NCBI GenBank assembly: GCA_964422415.1
Contig: CAYRBI010000002.1
Coordinates: 55,730 to 119,729 of the forward strand
Direction: 5' to 3'
DNA from: OLB16 sp964422415
GTDB lineage: Bacteria; Hinthialibacterota; Hinthialibacteria; OLB16
Length of the DNA: 64,000 nt
Part shown: piece after piece, positions 16,545 through 25,471 of the stretch
Layout of the letters: each line of letters starts with the position of its first letter
Position numbering within the stretch: the first letter of the stretch is position 1
Translations under genes and position numbers: made by a program
Notes under the pieces: model-generated
Seen by the model: only the letters and a program-made list of their open reading frames with translations
Told to the model about the DNA's origin: nothing
Database searches by the model: none

Positions 16545-18722
16545 CTATTTCTTCTCCCACTTCACTTCCAGCATCGCACCCTTTACTCCTGCGGGAACGA
16601 TGCATAGCAGCGTATCCGAGACCTCATCATACTCCTGACGCACCTCGATTGCTTCGCCGGAGCCATTGGCCTTGGCGGTGACATTGGACGCCTTGGCTCC
16701 GAGGCAGGCCAGACGGAGTGTGGCCGGGGTGTTAGCGGGGCTACGCAGTTCGATCTGAGTCAGGTCCTCCGTGTTCGTGACTGATTTTGCACGCGGACCG
16801 GCGAAGAGGAGCCGTTGTGAGGATTGACGTTGTTGGTCCGCATGAAGGTCCAGGAACAAGCCCACCTGTTTGGGAGCGAGCACACGGTCTTTCACCACGG
16901 CCAGGTTGGGATCGAGCAGATCGATGAACTTGCCTTGAATGGCGTATTCCTTGCCACAGGCTCGCGCCGCGAGGAAATCTCCCCGCTGGCATGAATAGAC
17001 CTCGGGTTGAACGGCTGGCTGGCCATCGCCGTTGGCCTTTGCGAGGAGATCCATCACGATCTTTCCCGCCTCCGGATCATCGGCCAAGGAAGCGGCGGAT
17101 TTGTCATACCAGTAGAAATGTCCCTTTCCAACAGAGATCGAGGTGTTGGCCACTGGATTTCCATCGCCCTTCTTCCAGATGCCCAGTTGTGACCAGAGTT
17201 CCTGTTGCGGAGTGTCGTATCCCTCCTTGCGCCACCATTCCTCCATGGAGTTGTAGGCATCCTCGCCGCCCAGATAGAGGAGTGTCCCGCCCGCTTTGAC
17301 CCACTCGGCCAGTGGAGCACTCCCACCCTCACGCTTTTGCGGTTTCTGCGCGTCATAGCTGAGAACCAGGGTTTTGAAGTCCCCGATGGTTGATGGATCG
17401 GAATAAAAACGCTCGATGGGAATGACCGGGATGGCGCTCCCACGCCGCAGCAGTGGCACTGTGAACCCATGCACCGACTCCATCCGCGAGCCTTCTGGTC
17501 CACCACGCTGCCAGGAGAGGGAATCCATCACCAGGTATCCAGTTTCTGGGGGAGAGGACACAAATCCATCATCTGCGGGAAGGTAGCCCAGTTCCTCCAG
17601 CACTGCGAAGGCATTCATCAAAGCGCGGCGGTAATCCTCCGGCCCCGGTGTTCCGTTGGCCATGTTGTAGCCGGGAAGAAAGACCCGGTCCGGCCAAGGC
17701 ATGACCTCAAAATCATGCACCCAGGGGAATTGCAACATCGCCACCAGGCACTGGTTGTACCACTTACGGTAATCCTCCCAGGAATACCGCGGGTCATCCT
17801 CGACCGGGTCAGCCAGCATGTAGCAGGGGATGCCGGAATCCTTCACCAGATAGGCGAAGTAGGAGTACATCAGATAGGCCGACTCGAAGAAGTCAGCATT
17901 GCGGTCCATCGGTTTCCCCTCGGCCTTGGACATGCCCCAAGCAATCGGCCCGGTCCAGACCTGCCCCACAAAGCCATCCAAGCCCTTGAGCCTCAGTCCA
18001 AGTGAACGCCCCGAGGCGTAGGTCATCTGTCCAACCGCATGAGAGAGGAGTGGGTGGATCGGAAGCAGGAATTTGACCTCCCGCCCTTTTTCCTTGGCGT
18101 ATTCCTTGGTGTATTTGAGGGCATCCTCGACCAGCTCGAAATAGAGATCACAGAGCAGTTTGCTGGTTTTGTAGTAGGCATCCGGGGAAGCTTGGGGATC
18201 GATCCAGTCCTTGCCATAGCGCTCTTTAAAGATCCGTCTGAAGGCCTCGCCATAACCACCATAAACATGCGCCAGGGGTTCCTCGGGCAGGATGCACACC
18301 GCGCCTCCATCGATGCCGGTTTTGATCTGTTCACGGACATAAGCCTTCCATCCCTCGGTGGGGATCATGTAGGGGCGGACTCCAGCACACTCGATGGGTT
18401 TTCCATTTCCACCCACCTCGGTTTCATCGAGATGCTCCTTGCCATCCCATTGGCCAGAAGTATAGATCCGTCCCGCATCAGACCCGATGAAAAACATGCG
18501 CCCGGTGGGATAACCCGCATCCATCCAGGTCTTCATCATCACGCCTACATTGGGATTACCATGTTGGTGGACCACCAGGAAATCCACATCCAAGGCGATG
18601 CGTGGATCGAAGGCCTCGTTGGTTTGAAAGAAGGTGTTGCCGAGGTCAACGGCGAGGGTCATGGAGGAAACAAAACAAATGGATAAACACAACCAAGTAG
18701 TCCTTGAAAATGGGGTCATCAT
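16545..18722 (-). CDS. Secreted putative glycosidase (TIM barrel plus GATase-like domain)
   Basis: A 725-residue protein with a signal peptide (SRTTWLCLSICFVSSMTLA). The first 390 residues look like a TIM barrel (DFLVVHQHGNPNVGVMMKTW, GGAVCILPEEPLAHVYGG, DLYFELVEDALKYTKEYA). A following segment resembles the glutamine-amidotransferase-like trimerisation domain of GH42-type enzymes (TLVLSYDAQKP, LAEWVKAGGTLLYLGGEDAYN), and a beta-rich C-terminus closes it. I cannot assign a CAZy family from sequence alone. Start ATG 18722 has GGGAG 5 nt upstream. It lies 48 nt downstream of hicA on the same strand. Confidence 0.62.
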   Translation of the reverse strand: MMTPFSRTTWLCLSICFVSSMTLAVDLGNTFFQTNEAFDPRIALDVDFLVVHQHGNPNVGVMMKTWMDAGYPTGRMFFIGSDAGRIYTSGQWDGKEHLDETEVGGNGKPIECAGVRPYMIPTEGWKAYVREQIKTGIDGGAVCILPEEPLAHVYGGYGEAFRRIFKERYGKDWIDPQASPDAYYKTSKLLCDLYFELVEDALKYTKEYAKEKGREVKFLLPIHPLLSHAVGQMTYASGRSLGLRLKGLDGFVGQVWTGPIAWGMSKAEGKPMDRNADFFESAYLMYSYFAYLVKDSGIPCYMLADPVEDDPRYSWEDYRKWYNQCLVAMLQFPWVHDFEVMPWPDRVFLPGYNMANGTPGPEDYRRALMNAFAVLEELGYLPADDGFVSSPPETGYLVMDSLSWQRGGPEGSRMESVHGFTVPLLRRGSAIPVIPIERFYSDPSTIGDFKTLVLSYDAQKPQKREGGSAPLAEWVKAGGTLLYLGGEDAYNSMEEWWRKEGYDTPQQELWSQLGIWKKGDGNPVANTSISVGKGHFYWYDKSAASLADDPEAGKIVMDLLAKANGDGQPAVQPEVYSCQRGDFLAARACGKEYAIQGKFIDLLDPNLAVVKDRVLAPKQVGLFLDLHADQQRQSSQRLLFAGPRAKSVTNTEDLTQIELRSPANTPATLRLACLGAKASNVTAKANGSGEAIEVRQEYDEVSDTLLCIVPAGVKGAMLEVKWEKK

Positions 18723-18770
18723 AAAGTCTCCCAATCTATTCTCACTCCCCAACCTTGTGGGTAGAGATGA

Positions 18771-18959
18771 TTAAAATTTCTGTGGCAGGCCTGCTTGTTT
18801 GCAGATCTCATTCGCGGTAATCCGGTCGAAGGTTCGATGGCGTTTCACAGGAATCGTTTTTATATCATTTGTATATATTGAATGATGTGCGCCTTCGCGA
18901 AGGAGATGGAATCCATTTCGTTCCAAATACTCCACCAAATCCCTTCGGCTAACTGACAC
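18771..18959 (-). CDS. hicA: HicA-type mRNA interferase toxin
   Basis: HicA toxins cleave mRNA in translation-dependent fashion and have a small dsRNA-binding-like fold. The 62 residues show the family order: DLVEYLERNGFHLLRE, then the catalytic-histidine motif GAHHSIY (His25/His26), then IPVKRHRTF and a C-terminal helix TANEICKQAGL. The start is GTG at 18959, 2 nt after the hicB stop, so translation is probably coupled to the antitoxin. The order, antitoxin first, is the less usual one for hicAB loci. It sits between two glycosidase genes on the same strand. Confidence 0.88.
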   Translation of the reverse strand: MSVSRRDLVEYLERNGFHLLREGAHHSIYTNDIKTIPVKRHRTFDRITANEICKQAGLPQKF

Positions 18960-18961
18960 TG

Positions 18962-19180
18962 TCAGACTTCCACAGCGATTTGTTCCAACAAGGATCTTCC
19001 CACCGGAATCTCCCTACTCTGTTCATGATATGCAAGAACCATTTCTTGAAGAGCATCCTCAAGCATATTCCGGCAATCCTCGATATTCGAACCTTCAGTA
19101 ACCACTTCGGGCCATTCAACTAGTTGGCCCATATAGCCGTTCTCTATACGGGTATATCTTGCCGTGAATGTTCTGAGCAT
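18962..19180 (-). CDS. hicB: HicB-type antitoxin
   Basis: A 72-residue protein with the HicB half-fold: LRTFTARYTRIENGYMGQLVEWPEVVTEG followed (in shorter form) by a helix, NIEDCRNMLEDALQEMVLAY. It would bind and neutralise HicA. No ribbon-helix-helix or HTH DNA-binding tail is present, so autoregulation would need another route. The ATG at 19180 has GAGGAGG 6 nt upstream, much better than the TTG 15 codons earlier. It lies 62 nt after the GH36-like gene on the same strand. Confidence 0.86.
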   Translation of the reverse strand: MLRTFTARYTRIENGYMGQLVEWPEVVTEGSNIEDCRNMLEDALQEMVLAYHEQSREIPVGRSLLEQIAVEV

Positions 19181-19242
19181 GGGTTTCCTCCTCACTCTAT
19201 CATAGAACAAACCCGCGAAGGGCAAAGCGGGGGAGTCTCACC

Positions 19243-21354
19243 CTACGGCTTTTCCACCACCAGACAGGTCATTGATTTGGGTTTCATCTTCAATGGCACT
19301 GTCACACGGTATTCACGGTCAAGGGTGTAGACCTTGGCTTCTCCATCCCCATCCTGGATCCTGGCCTGGTCTTCCAGCCCGGTGTAAAAGAGCGGTAAGG
19401 CCAGTCCAGTCTCCACTGCCTTGTCCGAGGGATTGCTCAAAAAGGCCAGCCCACATTCCGGTAGTTGTGGGTTCACATGGAGCATGCAGTCGATATTTTG
19501 GCCATCAGCGCGGCGGACATGGATGATATCCGAGTCCAGGATCTCCCGGTGGGCCCGGTAGAAATCCACCCACTTCTTGACTACCGCCTTGGTCTCATCC
19601 GTATCGAACAGCCGTGGGCCACGGTAACAGGCCTGAACCCCATTGGCGAGGCACTGGGCCAGGTGCCACTCATATTCTGACAGATGCCCGGATAGTGGCT
19701 CCAATGTGGCCGCCTCACCACCACCATGGTACTCGACCAGTGGAACGAACATCCACCCCATGCTGGGGGTTTTATCGAAGGTGCCATCAAAGATATTCTG
19801 CCGCGAGTGAATAATCTGCTGGGCGCGTGGCAGGCTGAAGTTGTCTTCACGGTACCCCATGGCGCACTTGTTGGAGCCATTGAGATAGTACCAATCAGGA
19901 GTGTTGATATAGATCCCGCGCTTACGGCACTCATGGTAGAAGTTGACACACCGCGACCATTGCGCAAGCTGGGAATCAGCAAAGCCGTGGTGATGGACAT
20001 GATCCGTAGCGGCACAGACATCCCCATGGAAGGGGCCATCGGTTTCGATCACATCCATCCCGGTGGTATCCATGAAATTCAGCACACGCTTGAAGTAACC
20101 ATCCGACCACTCGCTCGCCAGGCAGGCGCTCTGGCCGAACTTGCTGCCTGGCTTGCCGGTCTCCGGGGAAATGCAGTTGGTCTGGGGGCCTTCATCGCGC
20201 GAGGCGCACATCAATGTGTAGCCGCCCAATTCGATTCCCTTGGAATGGGCGTAATCCGTATCCGCCTTGAGGCGCGCGATATATTCTGGGTCCTCACTCT
20301 CGATGTTAAAGCCGCTCCAGAAGGTGATGATGACCATCTCGAAACCCACCTCGGCACATTGGTCGATGGCGGTACGGATGGCCCCGGAGGTGGACTCGCG
20401 GACATGCATCAGGATGGGGTTTTCGGTAGCCTGCGGGGCGAGGGTACGGTACATACGCCGCCGTGCCAGGCCCTGACGGTCACGGTCATCGCTGTCATGC
20501 CAGAGGGTGTAGGTCTTGAAGGAGGAAAAGGTCTGGCCCGGCTCCAGGTGAACCCCCGGTCCGAGCGGGTAACGGCTGGTCATGAGTACCGGCGATGTCC
20601 GCTCATAATCGACTTGAGTCAGGTAGTCTTTGTCCGGTCCCCATTCGGTCGTGTTCATTCCCGCGAAAGCGTAGTTGCTCTCCACATGCAGACGCGGCTT
20701 CTCATATTCATTGACCGCCAGGATCTCACAGCTCAATGACTCAATGGCAACCTGTTTGGAGGAATCATTATGGACGGTGACCCATTTCACTATAACCGGT
20801 AGGTTGTCATAGACCTCGTAAGTGATCGTTACCGCGAGACCTGGGTACTGTTCCGCGAGTTTCGTGGGTGGAGCGAAGTCCACATGCAGACTGACACCCT
20901 GGGGTGGCCAGGGGGTTCCCGGTGAGTGGCGCTTGGGGGTCCAGGTAAAGGGAGCTTCCGGTTGACCCACCGAATAGACTTTGAAGGTGAAGGCCTCTGG
21001 ATTTGCAGTCAGCGAATCAATCCAAGCGGAATCGAGATACCCATAATCAGGCTGTCCCTTGAGTCCGCCGACTTCATAGTCTTGGCCATCGATCCGGATC
21101 ACCGCCTCCGGCTTCACCCCGCGCAACAGGCTCGCTCCGGTGAGGGGATTGGTGATGCCGACTGTGGCGAAGTTGGGAGAGATCTTGAAGCTACGCTCAA
21201 TGAGGCCATTAACGAGAGAAATCTCATTCCCAATGACAGTGACTGTGGCGGAGTGGGGAAGGGGGGAGATGAGCCAGTCGGTGGATTGGCTCCATGATCC
21301 GTTGGTAAGGAGTAACATCAAAAAGACAACAACAACTCTTCCGGGAGCGATCAC
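19243..21354 (-). CDS. Secreted GH36-like (alpha-galactosidase-type) glycosidase
   Basis: The protein is 703 residues with a signal peptide (VVVVFLMLLLTNGSWS). An N-terminal beta-sandwich of about 300 residues precedes a TIM barrel with FEMVIITFWSGFNIES, KGIELGGYTLMCASRD and DTTGMDVIETDGPFHGD, where Asp/Glu residues at strand ends fit a clan GH-D enzyme. A short beta domain ends it. Alpha-galactosidase activity is plausible but not proven; other GH36-like activities are possible. The start is GTG with GAGG 8 nt upstream. It is the third gene of a likely minus-strand operon running from the aldo/keto reductase to the hicBA-glycosidase segment. Confidence 0.7.
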   Translation of the reverse strand: MIAPGRVVVVFLMLLLTNGSWSQSTDWLISPLPHSATVTVIGNEISLVNGLIERSFKISPNFATVGITNPLTGASLLRGVKPEAVIRIDGQDYEVGGLKGQPDYGYLDSAWIDSLTANPEAFTFKVYSVGQPEAPFTWTPKRHSPGTPWPPQGVSLHVDFAPPTKLAEQYPGLAVTITYEVYDNLPVIVKWVTVHNDSSKQVAIESLSCEILAVNEYEKPRLHVESNYAFAGMNTTEWGPDKDYLTQVDYERTSPVLMTSRYPLGPGVHLEPGQTFSSFKTYTLWHDSDDRDRQGLARRRMYRTLAPQATENPILMHVRESTSGAIRTAIDQCAEVGFEMVIITFWSGFNIESEDPEYIARLKADTDYAHSKGIELGGYTLMCASRDEGPQTNCISPETGKPGSKFGQSACLASEWSDGYFKRVLNFMDTTGMDVIETDGPFHGDVCAATDHVHHHGFADSQLAQWSRCVNFYHECRKRGIYINTPDWYYLNGSNKCAMGYREDNFSLPRAQQIIHSRQNIFDGTFDKTPSMGWMFVPLVEYHGGGEAATLEPLSGHLSEYEWHLAQCLANGVQACYRGPRLFDTDETKAVVKKWVDFYRAHREILDSDIIHVRRADGQNIDCMLHVNPQLPECGLAFLSNPSDKAVETGLALPLFYTGLEDQARIQDGDGEAKVYTLDREYRVTVPLKMKPKSMTCLVVEKP

Positions 21355-21392
21355 GAGTGTACCTCATTATCAATTCGAATATTCAGTCTCAG

Positions 21393-21665
21393 TTATCTGG
21401 CAAGAAAATGGAAATACTTCAGTAATGATAGAACGACCATGGTGAATCCCAAAAGAAACGCAACCCATGGAATCCAGACCGCGCGACTCTTGACCCAACT
21501 ATCGGGACTCACCAATGGCCAGATCTTGATTCCGCAACTTTTCCAGAATTCGTTTTCCTCCAAGAATATCTGGGGATTCTTGCGGAAGAGGTATCCTACT
21601 CCAAAGAAAAACATGGCGAATAGCAATCCACCTAACAGGTTCACAAGGTCTTTTCCTTCGTCCAT
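21393..21665 (-). CDS. Small two-helix membrane protein, unknown function
   Basis: Ninety residues with two hydrophobic helices (about 9-28, VNLLGGLLFAMFFFGVGYLF, and 62-84, WVAFLLGFTMVVLSLL) separated by a soluble loop of about 30 residues. AGGAGG lies 11 nt upstream of the ATG. It begins 15 nt after the aldo/keto reductase stop and ends 38 nt before the GH36-like gene, all on the same strand, so it is probably a real operon member. No family recognised. Confidence 0.6.
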   Translation of the reverse strand: MDEGKDLVNLLGGLLFAMFFFGVGYLFRKNPQIFLEENEFWKSCGIKIWPLVSPDSWVKSRAVWIPWVAFLLGFTMVVLSLLKYFHFLAR

Positions 21666-21680
21666 GATGAAATCGGCCTC

Positions 21681-22724
21681 CTACACCCTTGGCCGTCTTG
21701 TCCACGTCAGTTTCTTCACCGAGCCGCCCAAGCCGAAATTCTGCACCACATCTCCATAGATGAAATCATGCGGGAAACCCAGCTCGATGGCGCTGACCGC
21801 ATCCAAACGCTGCATATGCGCTTCATCCAATTCGAAATCGAGTGCGCCGAGGACATCCTCCAATTGTTCCGGTTTGCGTGCGCCGAGGATGGGGATGATA
21901 TTCGCTGGTTTCTGCAGCAACCATTTGATGGCCACCTGGGCAGGGGTGTGACCTGACTCCTGCGCGACCGACACCACTTCGGCGGCGATGGCCAGTTCAC
22001 GCGGGGTCACCTTCGGGTTGCGCTTGGCTTCATCAGGAGAAGGGGTAACGCCTTTGTTGTATTTACCGGTGAGGACTCCTCCCCTCAGGGGCGACCAGGC
22101 GGTGACACCGAGGCCGCATGTGTGGCACATCGGCAGCAGATCCCTCTCGCTAGTGCGTTCCGCCAGCGAGTATTCAGTCTGCAAACAAATCCAGGGGGAC
22201 CAGCCACGCAGCTCGGCCAGCAGGTTGGCGCGGGAGATGACCCAGGCGGGGGTATCCGACACCGCTGGGTACAGCACCTTGCCGCTGCGAACCAGGTCAT
22301 CGAAGGCACGCATGACCTCCTCCACCGGTGTGGTGAAATCCCAGCCATGGAGGTAGAGCAGGTCGATATAATCGGTTCCAAGGCGCTTGAGGCTGCGTTC
22401 GACTGTGCGCATCATGTTCTTGCGGTGGTTGCCATAGGAATTGATGTCCCCAGGACCGCCAGCGTCAAAGGTGTACTTGGTGGCGATGACCCACTTGTCC
22501 CGTTCCGGGGCCACCAGCTCGCCCAGAATCTTTTCACTCTGCCCATCGGTGTAGAGGCTCGCGGTGTCGACAAAGTTTCCACCCGCCCCGGCGAAGAGAT
22601 CGAATTGCTTCTTGGAGCCCTCGCGGGAGTCGCCCCAACCCCACTTCTCCCCGAAGGTCATGGTTCCCAGACAAAGTTCGGATACACGCAGCCCGGTGTT
22701 GCCCAACAGGTAATACCGCATCAT
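21681..22724 (-). CDS. Aldo/keto reductase
   Basis: A 347-residue NADPH-dependent TIM-barrel oxidoreductase. The catalytic tetrad is visible as Asp and Tyr in DTASLYTDGQSE, Lys in WVIATKYTF and His in DLLYLHGWD. The C-terminal cofactor-binding segment IIPILGARKPEQLEDVLGAL is typical. The closest general pattern is the family that includes YajO and other sugar/aldehyde reductases. AAGGAGGG precedes two adjacent ATGs at 22724 and 22721; either could be used. The same frame stays open upstream through the family B palindrome (22812-22966), but that stretch is repeat-derived and not part of the protein. Confidence 0.88.
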   Translation of the reverse strand: MMRYYLLGNTGLRVSELCLGTMTFGEKWGWGDSREGSKKQFDLFAGAGGNFVDTASLYTDGQSEKILGELVAPERDKWVIATKYTFDAGGPGDINSYGNHRKNMMRTVERSLKRLGTDYIDLLYLHGWDFTTPVEEVMRAFDDLVRSGKVLYPAVSDTPAWVISRANLLAELRGWSPWICLQTEYSLAERTSERDLLPMCHTCGLGVTAWSPLRGGVLTGKYNKGVTPSPDEAKRNPKVTPRELAIAAEVVSVAQESGHTPAQVAIKWLLQKPANIIPILGARKPEQLEDVLGALDFELDEAHMQRLDAVSAIELGFPHDFIYGDVVQNFGLGGSVKKLTWTRRPRV

Positions 22725-22811
22725 TTCCCTCCTTGCCGAATCTGGAGATAGTGTCAGGATGCTACCTCCTGGAGAACGTGCGAGGAAGTGTGAGATCTGG
22801 TTTGGTTCAAC

Positions 22812-22966
22812 CTTCCCCCCCCCACCCCCACCCTCCCCCGCCAGGGGGGAGGGAGAGAAAAAGACCTTCTCCCCCGACAGGGGGAGGAAGGAAAAAAACA
22901 CGCTAAAGCGTGAACAACATACAACTCCCTCCCCACTGGCGGGGGAGGGTGGGGGTGGGGGGGAGG
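22812..22966. repeat. Family B palindrome with nested family A hairpin
   Basis: Left arm at about 22812-22852 (CCACCCTCCCCCGCCAGGGG) is the near-perfect reverse complement of the right arm at about 22926-22966 (CTGGCGGGGGAGGGTGGGGG). The loop contains a small hairpin CTTCTCCCCC/GGGGGAGGAAG (about 22866-22890) and a family A piece, CACGCTAAAGCGTG then AACAACATAC (about 22899-22922). It occupies the divergent interval between the aldo/keto reductase and the GH95 gene; the rest of 22725-23021 shows nothing else. Confidence 0.85.
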
Positions 22967-23021
22967 AGGTGAATAACCAACCGGATTCTCATTCCCCTTT
23001 TCAGAAATCAAGGAGGCAGAC

Positions 23022-25361
23022 ATGCGAGCAAACCTGGTGTGGGGAGTTCTTCTGATGATCGTGCAAGTAATGGGAGCCAATGCTGTTGGGGAGTGGCGTC
23101 TGTGGTACCGCCAGCCTGCCAAGGAATGGACCGATGCTTTGCCGGTGGGCAATGGACGCCTGGGGGCGATGGTCTTTGGAATGGTTGAAAAGGAGCGGAT
23201 TCAACTCAATGAAGAGACGTTGTGGGATGGTTATCCGCGTGACACCACCAATCCGGAGGCGCTGAAAACCCTGCCTGAAGTACGGAAGTTGCTCTTTGAG
23301 GGAAAGAATGAGGAAGCCGCCAAGCTGGCTGATGGGAAGATGGAGGGTATCCCCAGCCGGATTAAATCCTATCAGACCTTGGGCGACCTGTGGCTGACCT
23401 TCCCCGGTATGGAGAACGCAACAGATTACCAACGTTGGCTGGATCTGGATACCGGCATCGCATGGACCACCTTCAAGGTGAATGGAATCACCTATTGGCG
23501 GGAGGTTGTGGCCACTCATCCCAAGCAACCGATGCGTATCCGTATTACCGCCAGTCAACCGGGTAAGGTCTCGCTTAGCGCCACCTTCACACGGGAGAAG
23601 GACGCCGAATGCCTGAGCCTGGAACCCAACCGCCTGGCTCTGCGTGGACAGATCCAATGCCTGAATGACAAGACGGGAGAGAATGTGGGGGAGCGTTTTG
23701 AGGGACAACTCCTGGCCAGACCCACCGGCGGAACCCTCAAGAATGACAAGGGAGTGATGGAGATCACCGGAGCGGATGAGGTGCTCTTTCTCTTCGAGGC
23801 ATCCACCAGCTATGGTGGTGGAAATCCGGAAAAAAATTGCCGCAACCAACTCGAAGCCCCTCTGGTGGCCGCCGAGGACCCGCTCTGGCATAACACCCTT
23901 TTCCGGCGCGTCGATCTCAATCTGGGAAGCAGCCCCAATAAAGATTTGCCCACCGATGAACGTTTGAAGAAGGTTCAGGAGGGGGCCTCGGATCCACAAC
24001 TTGTGGCGCTGTACTTCCAATACGCGCGTTACCTGCTGATCTCCTGTTCACGTCCGGGGGATTTTCCAGCCAATCTGCAGGGGATCTGGAATGAACACCT
24101 CGAAGCCCCCTGGAATAGCGACTACCACACTAACATCAACCTGCAGATGAATTACTGGCCGGCCGAGGTGGCCAATCTGCCGGAGTGCCACCTACCGCTC
24201 ATCGACTACATGGACTTAATGGTTCCCTCTGGAGAGGTAACCGCGAAGGCTCACTATGGAGCGGGCGGCTGGGTGGTTCACCATGTCAGCGATATCTATG
24301 GGGTCACCACCCCAGCGGATGGCGTCTGGGGCATCTGGCCGATGGGTGCCGCCTGGTTGGCGCAACACCCTTATGAGCACTATCTCTTCACCGGCGACAA
24401 AGAGTTTCTCGCCCAGCGTGCTTATCCCCTCATGAAAGGGGCGGCCCAGTTCATCCTTGATTTCCTGGTCGAGGATCCCCAGGGACGGTTGGTGACCAAC
24501 CCCTCGCACTCCCCCGAAAACCGTTTCCGCAAGGCCGATGGAACCGAATCCATGTTCACCTATGGCTGTTCCATGGATCTGGAGATCATCCATGATCTCT
24601 TCACCAACTGCATCGAGGCCAGTCAGATCCTGGGAATAGATGAGGAGTTCCGTAAACAGCTCCAATCCGCGCTCGAAAGATTGGCGCCACTCCAGATCAG
24701 TGCCAAGACTGGACGGCTCCAGGAGTGGATCGAGGACTATGATGAGCCCGAACCAGGGCACCGTCACATGTCGCATCTGTATGGCCTCCATCCCGGACAT
24801 GAAATTACACTTCGTGGAACCCCGGAGTTAGCGGCGGCGGCACGGAAATCCTTGGAGTACCGCCTCTCGCATGGGGGCGGGCACACAGGGTGGAGCCGGG
24901 CCTGGATCACCAATTTCTGGGCGCGTTTTGAGGAGCCGGAACTGGCTTGGGAGAACCTTCAAGTCCTCTTGGCCAAGTGCACCCTGACCAACCTGTTCGA
25001 CACCCACCCGCCCTTCCAGATCGATGGTAACTTCGGTGGCGCGGCGGGGATCGCGGAGATGCTCCTCCAGAGTCATGCAAGCGAGGTGAGCCTTCTACCC
25101 GCGCTCCCCAAGGCCTGGGCTACCGGCAGCTTTACTGGCCTGTGCGCGCGTGGCGCCTTCCAGGTGGACCTAGCGTGGAAGGATGGCCAGGTGACCTCCG
25201 GCAAGGTTCGTTCGCTCAAAGGAAATCCCTGCCGAATCCGCTCCAAGACTCCGCTGGCCGTGACCATGGATGGTAAGGCGGTGGAGGCAACCTCCCCCGA
25301 GGCGGGAGTGATTGAGTTCAATACCGAGGCCGGGAAGGGCTACGAGATCAAGGGGATGTAA
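23022..25361 (+). CDS. GH95 family alpha-L-fucosidase (or related GH95 activity), secreted
   Basis: This 779-residue protein has a signal peptide (VWGVLLMIVQVMGANA). The N-terminal domain opens with LWYRQPAKEWTDALPVGNGR, a GH95 hallmark. The (alpha/alpha)6 barrel has NLQGIWN, HTNINLQMNYWPAE, NPSHSPEN, RHMSHLYGLHPG and FQIDGNFGGAAGIAEM. By position, Asn371/Asn373, Glu568 and Asp668 match residues known to act in the Bifidobacterium GH95 fucosidase. GH95 removes alpha-1,2-fucose, and some members act on alpha-L-galactose, so the sugar is not certain. AGGAGG precedes the ATG. It is divergent from the reductase and convergent with the GH127-like gene. Confidence 0.9.
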   Translation: MRANLVWGVLLMIVQVMGANAVGEWRLWYRQPAKEWTDALPVGNGRLGAMVFGMVEKERIQLNEETLWDGYPRDTTNPEALKTLPEVRKLLFEGKNEEAAKLADGKMEGIPSRIKSYQTLGDLWLTFPGMENATDYQRWLDLDTGIAWTTFKVNGITYWREVVATHPKQPMRIRITASQPGKVSLSATFTREKDAECLSLEPNRLALRGQIQCLNDKTGENVGERFEGQLLARPTGGTLKNDKGVMEITGADEVLFLFEASTSYGGGNPEKNCRNQLEAPLVAAEDPLWHNTLFRRVDLNLGSSPNKDLPTDERLKKVQEGASDPQLVALYFQYARYLLISCSRPGDFPANLQGIWNEHLEAPWNSDYHTNINLQMNYWPAEVANLPECHLPLIDYMDLMVPSGEVTAKAHYGAGGWVVHHVSDIYGVTTPADGVWGIWPMGAAWLAQHPYEHYLFTGDKEFLAQRAYPLMKGAAQFILDFLVEDPQGRLVTNPSHSPENRFRKADGTESMFTYGCSMDLEIIHDLFTNCIEASQILGIDEEFRKQLQSALERLAPLQISAKTGRLQEWIEDYDEPEPGHRHMSHLYGLHPGHEITLRGTPELAAAARKSLEYRLSHGGGHTGWSRAWITNFWARFEEPELAWENLQVLLAKCTLTNLFDTHPPFQIDGNFGGAAGIAEMLLQSHASEVSLLPALPKAWATGSFTGLCARGAFQVDLAWKDGQVTSGKVRSLKGNPCRIRSKTPLAVTMDGKAVEATSPEAGVIEFNTEAGKGYEIKGM

Positions 25362-25363
25362 GT

Positions 25364-25470
25364 CCGGTATGTTGTTCATGCTTTAGCATGTTTTCTCAGC
25401 TGGGGCAGGAGTTGAGCTCCTACCCCAGCTTTCATACAAACCCCACACGCTGAAGCGTGAACAACTTACA
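25364..25470. repeat. Family A composite palindrome between two convergent glycosidase genes
   Basis: Left end GTATGTTGTTCATGCTTTAG (25368-25387) and right end CACGCTGAAGCGTG then AACAACTTAC form the outer arms. The middle holds an unrelated strong hairpin, AGCTGGGG...CCCCAGCT (about 25398-25431). The layout equals that of 419-562: conserved arms around a variable inner hairpin. It ends 2 nt before the GH127-like stop codon and may act as a bidirectional terminator. Confidence 0.8.
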
Positions 25471-25471
25471 A

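Noticed and set aside
19726..20739. Long plus-strand open frame
   Set aside because: It is antisense to the GH36-like gene, which has signal peptide and family motifs; high GC leaves spurious open frames.
22725..22901. N-terminal extension of the aldo/keto reductase
   Set aside because: The extra residues come from the family B palindrome; the reductase fold begins at the ATG after AAGGAGGG.
23001..24020. Long minus-strand open frame
   Set aside because: It is antisense to the GH95 gene and has no recognisable motif.
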